Shown here in pieces: positions 32,664-42,445 of a stretch of DNA of 64,000 nt; positions within the stretch are counted from its first letter, which is position 1; every line of letters begins with the position of its first letter. The stretch is from NCBI GenBank assembly GCA_036321105.1, contig JAYEPQ010000005.1, positions 50,061,349 to 50,125,348 on the forward strand, in the 5' to 3' direction. Under the pieces are notes generated by a model. The model saw only the letters and a list, made by a program, of their open reading frames with translations, was not told where the DNA came from and ran no database searches. A program made the translations under genes and the position numbers. Source of the DNA: Dracaena cambodiana. Taxonomy: Eukaryota > Streptophyta > Magnoliopsida > Asparagales > Asparagaceae.

Positions 32664-33801
32664 ATGGTATCAGAGCCTACTCCATGATTAATTTCTTGAG
32701 TAATCAATTGAATTTAAAGTTTTGTACCGTTCATATAATAAATAAAAAATTTTAAAATTTAAAATTTTTATTGTACAGAATTCGGATTTTACTGTTAATT
32801 AAAAAAAAATTCACTGTACAGAATTCGGATTTTATTGTTCACCCAACTACTGTTCACCCGATTACTGTTCATCGGATTACTGTTCACCAGATTTTTGTTT
32901 TTTTTTAAAAAAATCGGATTACTGTTCATCAGATACTGTTTCAAAAAAAAAATCGGATTACTGTTCATAATTTTTTTTTTTAAGGCTATTAATGTTTTAT
33001 ACACATATTTTTTTTTAAAGGAATTTTCTCTTAAGGTCAATTTTTGATAATTTTTAAGGGTTGATTCGGTATAATTTTAATTTCAAATATTTGTATTTTG
33101 GATATATATTTTGAGATAGATTGATTGAAGCAACATGTCGCCAAAGTGACCTCTCTTGTTGAAATTGATTTTATCTTGAAATATAAAAAAGTTGTGTGCA
33201 TGTAACTTATATGAATATTAATTGACCCAAAGGAAGGTTAATATTTAATAGAATTGCATGTGCACCTGTGGTAATAAATGCGTGGTGATTATTTGAATAT
33301 GTTAAGAAGTTAATATTGTTGTCCAAAGATAAAATATTAATGGAATCCAGATATCTTGAGATGGGGTTTACATTTATTTGAAATTATTATTATTATTTGG
33401 TTAGATATTTGTGTGTATGTGATTCATGCGGATATTGACTGGCCCAAAGGAAAGTTAATATTTGACGAATTACACACACACCAGTGGTGATAAATATGTG
33501 ATGATTATAAATGTAACCAAATGTGAATAATAAACCAATCCAAACATAGGTTTTTTATTTGACATAACTTATCATCAATATTTGATCACTACAACAAGAG
33601 TACCACTTACAGTTAATATTACTATCCAAAGACTTGATATTAATGTTGTGCTAGGTATCTTGAAATGTCATAATTTGCTTTTTTAAATTTAAACATTAAG
33701 TGTTTAATTACTTATTTTATGTGAGCATAATGGTTTATTCGATTTATTTTATTTTTGTTCTCTATTCAGCTTTTATGTATGCTACTTCTGTATCTGCCAA
33801 C
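32664..33801 (+). other. Copia 5' untranslated leader
   Basis: No coding sense. It includes a TTACTGTTCA(C/T)C run at 32836-32970, repeated about six times. Two diverged direct repeats of about 250 bp (near 33200-33390 and 33420-33660) share GCCCAAAGGAAGTTAATATTT-like segments. Confidence 0.6.
32665..32677 (+). other. Primer-binding site, initiator-Met tRNA
   Basis: TGGTATCAGAGCC, one base after the 5' LTR of the copia element. Confidence 0.92.
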
Positions 33802-34218
33802 ATGAGCAATGTCCTTATGTTAAATGGGACTAATTTTAAGGACTGGAAAGAGAATATGATGATTCTCTTGGGCTGCATGGATCTAGATTTAGCCTTGAGA
33901 ATGCCCAAACCCAATGAACTCAATGAAAAAAGTACTTAGCAAGATGAGATTTATTGGGATAAGTGGGAGCGTTCAAATAGGCTAAGTCTTATGATCATCA
34001 AGCGCGGCATTCCAGAAGTTTTAAGAGGTGCAGTAACTGATGAGGTTACCAATGCCAGTGAGTTCCTTGCAGAAATTCAGAAACGTTTTGCTAAAAACGA
34101 TAAGACTGAAACAAGCACGCTTTTAGCAAGCTTGATTTCAATGAAGTATAAAGGCAAGGGTAATGTTTTGAAACAGGAACTGCAACATTTTTTGAGGATG
34201 TTGAGTTTGGGGGGATAA
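33802..34218 (+). pseudogene. gag: copia gag, N-terminal part
   Basis: Starts MSNVLMLNGTNFKDWKENMM, the usual copia gag opening. An in-frame TAG at 33937-33939 interrupts it and the same frame goes on (ILLGCMDLDLALR before, LMIIKRGIPEVLRG after). After ELQHFLRML it runs into the deletion junction (34195-34215) and meets a stop. No zinc knuckle remains. Confidence 0.85.
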
Positions 34219-34316
34219 ATCATGCTAGAAATATTGTCTTTAAGGAGGAAGAGGGATCTGCTGTTACTTTTGATAATGTACGGGTGTCAATACCTATCAT
34301 TGATCAATAAGTAAAT

Positions 34317-36095
34317 TTGGATCCTCAACCAATAGACAATATTATTCAACCCTTAAATCCAAATGATGAAATTATTCCTGAAGAAGAAACTCAACAACCT
34401 CAAGATAATACGCCATTAAGGCGATCTAATAGAGAGAGCAGAAGTGTAATTCCGGACGATTATATCGTATATATTCAGGAACATGAGGAAGAAAGTGGAA
34501 TGATGGAAGATGATCCAATCAACTTCCATCAAGCTATGAAAAGTTTCAACTCTCAGAAATGGTTTGAAGCCATGAATGAAGAGTATAAATCAATGCAAGA
34601 CAATAAAGTTTGGGAACTTGTCCTATTATCAGCTGGTGCGAAACCCATTGGTTGTAAATGGATATTTAAAACCAAACGAGATTCAAATGGTAATGTGGAA
34701 AGGTATAAAGCACGTCTTGTAGCTAAAGACTTTATTCAAAAGGAAGGAATTGACTTCAAAGAGACCTTCTCTCCAGTTTCTACGAAGGACTCCTTCAGGA
34801 TAATTATGGCACTAGTTGCACATTATGACCTTGAGTTACATCAGATGGATGCTAAGACAACGTTTCTCAATGGCGATATTGACGAAACAATTTATATGGT
34901 ATAACCAGAAAACTTTGTGTCGGAAGACTCAAAGAATATGGTTTGTAAATTAACTAAATCCATTTATGGGATCAAGCAAGCTTCTCGTCAGTGGTACTTC
35001 AAGTTTCATCAAATCATTGTCTCGTATGGTTTTGAGACAAATCTTATGGATGAATGTGTGTATCACAAATTCAGTGGGAGTAAGTATATTTTCTTGGTTT
35101 TATATGTCGATGACATATTGCTAGCCACAAATGATATAAGGATATTGCACGACACCAAGATTTTTTTGTCAAAACATTTTGAGATGAAAGATCTTAGTGA
35201 CGCCTCTTTTGTTTTAGGAATCCAGATATACTGAGATCGTTCTAGGGATGTTCTAGGATTGTCACAAAGAAACTATATCGATAAACTCCTCCAAAGGTAT
35301 GGCATGCAAAATAGCAAACCAGGTGATACCCCTGTCGCTAAAGGAGACAAATTCAGTCTCAATCAATGCCCTAAAAATAATTTAGAAATTCAAGAAATGC
35401 ATAAGATTCCTTACGCTTTGGCTGTAGGGAGTCTAATGTATGCTCATGTATATACGCGTCAGGATATTGCGTACATTGTTGGCATGTTAGACAGATATCT
35501 AAGTAACCCTGGAATGGATCATTGGAAAGCAGCCAAGCGGGTTATGAGATATTTACAGAGAACAAAAGAGTACATGCTTACATATAGGAGATCAGATCAG
35601 TTAGAGATCATTGGGTACTCTGACTTCGATTTTGCTAGATGCCAAGACAACAGAAGATCCACATCGGGCCATATTTATTTGTTGGCTGGTGGAGCAATTT
35701 CTTGGAGGTCTGCGAAACAGACACTCATAGCTTCATCCACTATGGCAGCAGAGTTTGTAGCATGTTATGAGGCATCCAATCAAGAAATATGGCTGCGAAA
35801 TTTTATCACTGGGCTGCGTGTTCTGGATGGTATTGAAAGACCACTGAAAATATTTTGTGACAATAAATCAGCAGTTTTATATTCTAATAATAACAGGAGC
35901 TCCACAAAGTCAAAACACATTGATATCAAGTTCCTAGTTGTAAAAGAAAGAGTACAGAGTGGACAGATATCCATAGAGCACATTGGAACAAACTCCATGA
36001 TAGCGGATCCGCTTACAAAGGGATTACCATCCAAGGTCTTTCATGAGCACACTGCTCATATGAGTGTTATCTTATTTGAGGATATTCAAATTTAG
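34317..36095 (+). pseudogene. pol: copia reverse transcriptase and RNase H, two stop codons
   Basis: One frame through 36095 with stops TAA 34902-34904 and TGA 35232-35234. Order: post-integrase linker, reverse transcriptase (NGNVERYKARLVAKDF, DVKT-like QMDAKTTFLNGDI, SIYGIKQASRQW, catalytic LYVDDILLA intact), then RNase H (GYSDFDFARCQDNRRSTSG, SSTMAAEFVACYEA, IFCDNKSAV, ADPLTKGLP). TAA after YMV probably was CAA, and TGA after GIQIY probably was CGA; both fit C-to-T change at methylated cytosines (inference). Confidence 0.92.
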
Positions 36096-36515
36096 TGGGA
36101 GTTTGTATTATTTATTGTTTATTGCTCTATGTTATGTTTAGATTTTATCTATATATTTGGATTATGTTCTGCAGAAAATAAAGTATTCAGCTTATTACAC
36201 TCTGTTAAAATTATATTAAAGAATTGATCTCAATAAAGTTAAGTAGGACCAGTTAGAAATAGGCATGAATAGATCACATTGCATGTAATTTCCATACTAC
36301 GCACTCATGATTGATCTATGTCATTAAGCTGTGCTGATATATGTGACCATTGATCGGTCTAGTAACAATTAATGTAACAAAGGTCGCTTTGATCCTATGT
36401 CAGCATAGTAAATGGACGAGATTATTTCGGATATACCCTAAGGACATGATAGCAAATCTTGAGCTCATACGGTTAAACACTTTTATTGGATTACATATGT
36501 GGCCCAGTGGGAGAT
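36096..36515 (+). other. Copia 3' untranslated region
   Basis: Lies between the RNase H stop and the 3' LTR. It ends with a purine tract GTGGGAGA just before TGTTAGATT. No open frame. Confidence 0.7.
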
Positions 36516-37020
36516 TGTTAGATTAATTTTTGTAATTAATCTATAATTTTGGGTCACACATGTAGACAATTAAAATGTGTGTGCTATCATTTAATTAAGC
36601 CAAGTCTAAATTTTGTGGTCTAATTAATAATTGATTAATTGGCTTAAAGGGTATAATAGTCATGAGATTATTGTGTAGATACCATTAGATAATTATTACT
36701 TCTATGAGGGGCAGAAGGGTAATTATGGTAAAAATTATAATTGCCCTATTAGGGTTATGGTCCCTGTTCTACCACGACGTATTCTGATTTCTCAAAATCC
36801 TCTCGGAGAGAATTCTAAGGAAGGATCTGGTGGTTAGAATTGGAAGACCATAACGCAAGGGTTCTCCTCCCGCAAGATTTCTACATCAATAGATTCAGGT
36901 ATGCTTCCGCTTTTAATTTTGTACTCATGGTATTAATCAGGAGATTCAAGAATATACAAAAGTATTTCTTTTATTTCGGATTTATCAATTGGTAAATTAT
37001 TTCTGTTACGAATCCCAACA
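36516..37020 (+). repeat. 3' LTR of the copia element
   Basis: A 505-bp partner of 32148-32663, ending AATCCCAACA and followed by CTCTC. Confidence 0.95.
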
Positions 37021-37025
37021 CTCTC

Positions 37026-37741
37026 TTCATTTTGTAAAAAGTTCTGAAAATTCGACTGTCTCATCTCTAGCAAATATTCTCTGATGAATTTTTGGTGGTG
37101 TACATTTAATTGGCATGGTCTATGAGTTTTCAAGGACGAGAGAAGGAGGGATTTAATGGAAGGCAAATATTCTGTTAATATTTCAATTCCACCGAATAAG
37201 TAAGCTTATAACTCTTTCTTCTGCAAAAACAAAAAAAAATGGAGATTTTTGTATAAATAATTTCAGAATTTTCAAGCCCACCACATTAATTTGCCATTTT
37301 TAATTCTTGGCAGGAGTTTTGCATGGATGCCCTATAACCAATTGAGCTACTATCTGTTGGAGGCTATAATGCTCTGAATCTCTCATTTGTAGTTGATAAT
37401 AAAAACTCTTGAATTAAAAGCATCAGTTGATATTGCTAAAAATTATGTGGAATTATCTATATGTTCTTATTTTAATCTAGGTTGTATTTGAAAGTCGTAA
37501 AATGTGTTTACTAAAATTTTTGGTCCATATTGTATCTTTTTAGTCCCTACAATTTTTTTTTACGCAATGTTACTCGTTATATTTTAGTTTTCTTTCTTCA
37601 ATTTAAATCAACGAATAAAAAAAGAAGAGAACAAAGACCATCTTCTCCTCCACCGTCATTATTTTGGAAATGCCAAAAAATTGTTGCTCTTCTCAATCCT
37701 TCTTATTTTAAAAGAAAAGAAAAAACATTTTCATGAACTTG
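37026..37741. other. Intergenic sequence, no gene recognised
   Basis: AT-rich unique-looking sequence between the copia element and the minisatellite. No coding sense. Confidence 0.5.
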
Positions 37742-38055
37742 CAGTATACTTGACAATCATATAATATAAGTGAGAAATATATAATATAAGTGATAGATGT
37801 ACAATATACTTGAAAATCGTGTGATGTAAACAAAAAAAGTGTCATATATTCGAGAATCCTATAAAGTGGAAAACATATAATATTTGTAATAATCGTTATT
37901 GACAATCACATGATATAAGTAAAAGTGTATCATAAGTGATAAACGTGTATTATACTTGACAATCGTTATAGAAGTAACAAGCATAGAGTATCTATGACAA
38001 TCATGTAATATAAGTGATAAATATGTAATATACTTTACAATTATGCAACATAAGT
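37742..38055. repeat. Degenerate minisatellite, ATATAAGTGATAAATRTRTAATATACTTGACAATC type
   Basis: About six or seven decayed copies of a 45-55-bp unit in which TATACTTGACAATC alternates with ATATAAGTGATAAA. No protein sense. Confidence 0.75.
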
Positions 38056-38084
38056 TCTCTTTCGCATTAACTTCTTTCCATTGT

Positions 38085-38357
38085 CATATGCAACATAGGC
38101 GTACAAATGTACCAGTTCGACGAAGCGAGTTTATCAATGTATGACAAGTTAAAAGAACGAAGGGAAGACCGAAGAAAATATGGACGGAGCTGATACGAAA
38201 AGATATGGATTTTAGAGGTTTAAATGAGGAGATATTATTTGATAGAAATGAATGGAGAAGGACTATTAAAGCGATTGATCCGGCATGATTTTTTTTTTTT
38301 GGTTTATGTGACGTATCCCAAATACTTGGGATAAAAGGCTTAGTTGTTGTTGTTGTA
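38085..38357 (+). pseudogene. RTE-type LINE fragment with 3' tail
   Basis: Reads VPVRRSEFINV, a stop, then RTKGRPKKIWTELIRKDMDF, NEEILFDRNEWRRTIKAIDP and a terminal stop (38286). A 3' tail CCCAAATACTTGGGATAAAA followed by GTTGTTGTTGT completes the typical RTE ending. It is 5'-truncated, as LINE copies usually are. Confidence 0.9.
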
Positions 38358-38929
38358 TTAAATTCTTTCCATTAGTCGGGCCTAAGAAAGGAGAATTTGC
38401 AGGTTTGTATTATGTTGGAAGCTCAATTGTTACTAATGTCTTACTTGATCTTTCTGTTATTGTCTTATGAGCAATAGATCAAGTAACAAACCTATATCGT
38501 AGTGGAATTTGCCCAAAAGTATTTTCCTTTTCGTAGATAGCTTCTCATATAAGGGGGACTAATTTGCCCAATTTCTCAATGAAAAAAAATCCATTCCTTT
38601 ATATACTCCCTCAAAAATGAAAAAGCCAACAATAAGAAACTTAATTAAAAAAACAATAATGATGAGCAATGACAGTACTATCTGCTCTGTTTACATCTAT
38701 ACTAAAATCGAGGCTGGGTTTAAATAGGATTATTGGAATGCAATACATAGAGGTGAAGGCAACATATGAGTTGGTGAGGGTTCGGCATCAACAACACACA
38801 TTTAAGTTAGAAGTCAATAAGAAAAAACCAACTCAGCAGGAAATGAATTGTTCTCCTCCATTATAATGGAGGCTCCGTTTATTTTTAGAATTATTGCCAC
38901 GAGTTGTTCGGATCCTATTTGGCTCTCAA
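38358..38929. other. Intergenic sequence, no gene recognised
   Basis: No coding or repeat signal that I can support. Confidence 0.4.
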
Positions 38930-38937
38930 GTCTAGAA

Positions 38938-39080
38938 GGGAGTTTCTAAAAGAGCATACCTTTTTTTTTTTTTTCTTCCTAATGAGTCTATTTTATAATT
39001 GTTCGGATTGAAATTTCTAACTAAAATTAAACCATAAAGTGGGCTCACTAGGAAAAGTGGTGTGCTTTTAAGAAACTCCC
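38938..39080. mobile_element. Family-B MITE, 143 bp
   Basis: Inverted ends GGGAGTTTCTAAAAGAGCAT and the complement of TGTGCTTTTAAGAAACTCCC, with inverted CCTAATGAG / CTCACTAGG inside. Flanks GTCTAGAA / GTCAGGAG match at five of eight positions. Confidence 0.75.
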
Positions 39081-39746
39081 GTCAGGAGTACACATGCGCT
39101 TCACTCACATGAACCATACCCATTACCCGCTGCCCCTCGCCCCTTTCTGAGAGCTTCCGAAGGAGAACACCATATTTCCTAGTGAGCCCACATACTCTTT
39201 ACAAAAGGGAGGATTTTCCTAGTGAGCACACAAAATATATCCAAAATATCCTCCTCTCCCATATTTATCTTCCTTCTCCCTCTTTCTCTCATATTTGCTC
39301 TCCCTAACCCTCACACCCAAATCCAAAAACCCTAAGATCTTCCTTCCCCTCTCACTTCCCCTAATCCTCTCATTCCCCTTCTTTACCTCCTCCTCCTTCC
39401 AAATCTTCCTCTTTCTCATTGCTAAACCCGCCACCGCCGACCTCTCGTTGCCACCGCTGTCGATTTCCCTCCGCCGTCGCTTCTTGGGTCAAGGTGGGTG
39501 AGATTTCATAATCTAATAATTTTTTTAAATTTTGATTTTTTTTATTTTTGGATCAAACAATTGGAGATATTTGAGTTTGGTGATCTTATTGGGTTGGAGA
39601 GGAGGAAGATGGGAGGAGACAGCAAATTTGATAGTAGCAAATTTGGTGATCTTATTTTTGGATCAATCCAAAATTTTTTGCATTTTCATCATTTCGTCCT
39701 TCATTCTGAGTACGATTTTTTGGCTTCAATTTTGCATTAAACATAA

Positions 39747-40295
39747 GGGGTATTTACAGATTTGTCCCTTAAATCTTTATAAATTATAATTTAGTCCTCC
39801 AAATCTTCATATGTAGGATTTAGTCCCCCAAATCCTCTAAGTTATTACAATTTAGTCCTCCTCCCTAATTTCCGTTAGCCCAGTTTATTTTTTGACATGA
39901 TTTTCTCATTTTACCCCTCCTAATTCCTTCTTCTCTTTTCCTCCTCTCTTCTCCTTCCCTCTTCCTCCTCTCTTCTCTTTTTCTTCATTATTCCTCCTCT
40001 CTTCTCCTTTCTCTCTTCCTCCTCTCTTCTCATTTTCTTCATTAGGTTCATTGGCTTGCCCCTTTCTTCTTCTCTTCTATCTCTCTATTCTTCCCATATT
40101 TTCTTTATAGGGGTATTAAGTCATTTCATTATTTAAAGTAAAATTAAATTCTGCCGTTTATTTGGACGGAAAAACTAACAGAGCAACTAAATTGTAGTAA
40201 CTTAGAGGATTTGGGGGACTAAATCCTAAATATGAAGATTTGGGGGACTAAATCATAATTTATAAAGATTTAAGGGACAAACCTGTAAATATCCC
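39747..40295. mobile_element. Mutator-like MITE, second family
   Basis: A 549-bp foldback with ends GGGGTATTTACAGATTTGTC and the complement of GGGATATTTACAGGTTTGTC. Perfect 9-bp duplication TAAACATAA (39738-39746, 40296-40304). CT-rich core. Inserted in family-B copy R. Confidence 0.9.
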
Positions 40296-41620
40296 TAAAC
40301 ATAAATATTCTATAATTCAGTTTTCTCGCTTCTTCCATATTCCATATTTTGAGTGTTATTGGTAAGATTATATAATTCCTAAATAGTTGTTTAATCTGAA
40401 AAATGTTATCTTTTTGTGTTATTGATTTTTAATTTGATTCAGGCTATGAAAAGAATCACATTGCCGCTGGGTTCGGACAAATTGTATTCTGCGAGCCAAA
40501 ATGAGATGGTTCGTATTTTGAGAGCCAAGATGAGATGGTGGCGGAGTATGCCGCCTCCCCCTCTACCTCTTGAAGATCGAATAGAGAAAAAATGCTATTT
40601 TTGCAGTTTGTTTATTCGGATTGATTCTGATAATTTTGTTTCCAAATGAATGCATTATTGTTCAGCATCTTGGAATGCATGGTGCCTTGATTGTTATTAG
40701 GGATGATAATATATTGGTTCCATTTTTTATTCTTCTATTGTATTTTATGTGCATGTATGTACACTTGAAATATCAGAGTTGTAACGTTAAAGAAAATGTA
40801 CATGATAATTGGCATTACTATTGTAATAAAAATTATCAAAGAATTAAAATTTCTTCATAAAAGTTTGTATTTCCCTTTATTTGTTACATTTTGTTTCTGA
40901 ACTGCAATATCTAAAGTAAAATTTAGTCAACGATGATAAAATCTATGGAATCATGGATGTAGCCGATAGCTCTCGCTGATGCCTCCATTTTGCTTTGAAG
41001 GTAGCTGATCTTTATATAGCGAACAATGCTATTTGAATTTGTTCATGATTGTCATTATGTGAATTTACATTGTTGTTTGAATTTGAGTTTCATAATTATG
41101 TGTTATTGATGAAATCTCCAGTTTGAAAGAGATAAATTTTGTGTACAAATTTGAGAGATGAATGAATTTTTTGTATTTTTTCCATAATCAATTATTGGAT
41201 GCAATTATATTTTAATTTCTTCATCTAATATGTTTCTATAACAAAAGAGCCTTCAAAAAAGTGGCATAGAGTATTATTTAATATTCTTGCAATGATTAAA
41301 ACCGTATAACATGTTATAGATATGTTATAGACTTTTTTTGATAGACTTTATGATAGACTTCTTTTGTATTTGCTTTGTTATAGATATTATTATGATTTTT
41401 TGTGTTTTATGTTGTTTGAGTACTATTTTTGTATAATATGTATCTAATAATTTCTCTAGTTTTAGACTAATATTAATTTTTAATTTATCCTTAAATTGGA
41501 ATGAAATAGTGGTTAAGGAAAAAAAATTGTTTGAGTCAGGAATTTAATTAGATTCGTAATAGTTACATAAGAAAATGTATTTATTTATTTGAAAAAAATA
41601 AAATAAAGTAAAAATGAATT

Positions 41621-41692
41621 TGCTGTTGCTACGGATCAAACCCAAGGAACTCACACATGTAGTGAGAATACTCACCACTATACTACAACGAC
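41621..41692 (-). pseudogene. tRNA-Asp-like sequence
   Basis: On the minus strand GTCGTTGTAGTATAGTGGTG opens like plant tRNA-Asp, followed by a stem CTCAC-loop-GTGAG and GGGTTTGATCC at the T arm. The anticodon loop TACATGT lacks T33 and GTC, and the acceptor stem pairs poorly, so it is not a working tRNA. It lies in copy R and is not found in copy L. Confidence 0.7.
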
Positions 41693-41728
41693 TTCATGGA
41701 AAATTGGACGAAAAAAATCTATTTATAA

Positions 41729-41940
41729 CTATCCGGACTGGAAATCCAGACAGAGGGCTTCTGTCCGGACTTCCCATCCGGACGAAAATATATTCGTACG
41801 GATATCACCTTTCTGTCCGGACTGGAAGTCCGGACGAATTTTTTTCATCCGGACTGAAAGTCCGGACAGAAGCCCATTGTCCAGACTTCCAGTCCGGACG
41901 GATATTGGACCGTCCGGACTGCTAATCCGGATTTTGAGTT
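41729..41940. repeat. GTCCGGAC hairpin array in copy R
   Basis: About ten TCCGGACT/AGTCCGGA arms make overlapping palindromes such as GTCCGGACTGGAAGTCCGGA. Open frames here on both strands are by-products. The counterpart in copy L is at 2070-2200. Confidence 0.85.
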
Positions 41941-42250
41941 TTTTTGGATTCATAATTTTTATCGATCCGCATTATTTTTAGGGTTTTTGAGTAAGTAAAG
42001 TCCTAATAAAATCAATTTTCGAATTTAATTTATGAGATAATTTAATATATGAGGAGATTTGATAGAATTATTGTGAGTTTTAGGTTTTTTTTTTAGTTGA
42101 TCTGTAGTTTGAGAAGAGAAGAAGAAAAAAGATAGAAGAAAATGACATTTTAGTCAACAAAAGCTGATGACAATTTTGTAACATGTATGAAATTTTTAAG
42201 TGGGCCCACCAGTAAAAATGGTCTGCCCCTCTAGAAACTCCCCCCTTTTT

Positions 42251-42445
42251 CTATCTCTCATCAATGTTGTCTGACAAAAGTTTGTCTTCTCTCTAAAATA
42301 ACAACCGAAGCCAACAGGCCCCTCCTACAAAGAAAAGCTCGCTTTTTACCTCCGCTCTTCTCTCTTTCTATATTCACTGCCGCCAATTTCATCTCCATTA
42401 TTCTCTTCAGCTCATCACTGATACATAATATACAGAGAGAGAACG
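42251..42445 (+). promoter_or_regulatory. 5' flank and leader of the GIF gene
   Basis: About 195 bp between the family-B end and the ATG. CT-rich (TCTTCTCTCTTTC) with CACTGCCGCCAATTTCATC and a purine leader ACAGAGAGAGAACG directly before the ATG, as in many plant leaders. No clear TATA box. Confidence 0.5.

Larger units (their letters stand above)
32148..37020 (+). mobile_element. Ty1/copia retrotransposon with gag-PR-IN deletion
   Basis: LTRs 32148-32663 and 36516-37020, both TGTTAGATTAATT...AATCCCAACA, and a perfect target duplication CTCTC (32143-32147, 37021-37025). An initiator-Met primer site follows the 5' LTR and a purine-rich GTGGGAGA tract precedes the 3' LTR. The interior has the gag start, then jumps near 34200 to the region after integrase, then reverse transcriptase and RNase H. 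The rest of gag, protease and nearly all integrase are missing. The type is TNT1-like (Tork group, tentative). Confidence 0.93.
39149..42242 (+). mobile_element. Family-B hAT-like transposon, copy R
   Basis: Left end GAGAGCTTCCGAAGGAGAAC, right end the complement of GGGAGTTTCTAGAGGGGCAG. Flanks CCCTTTCT (39141-39148) and CCCTTTTT (42243-42250) differ at one of eight positions. It is about 2.54 kb after removing the MITE at 39747. Its first 370 bp and last 1.2 kb match the two ends of copy L. No transposase frame. The left part has a CT-rich 5'-leader-like stretch, a GC-rich Pro/Ser-coding patch (39420-39500) and a possible AAG/GTGGGT donor at 39493, so a captured gene fragment is possible. 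Its right end lies 204 bp upstream of the GIF start codon. Confidence 0.8.

Noticed and set aside
37742..38055. Possible CRISPR-like regular repeats
   Set aside because: Repeats are degenerate, lack conserved spacers and lie in a plant genome; a decayed minisatellite explains them.
41621..41692. Functional tRNA gene
   Set aside because: Anticodon loop lacks T33 and a tRNA-Asp anticodon, and acceptor pairing is poor; called tRNA-like pseudogene.
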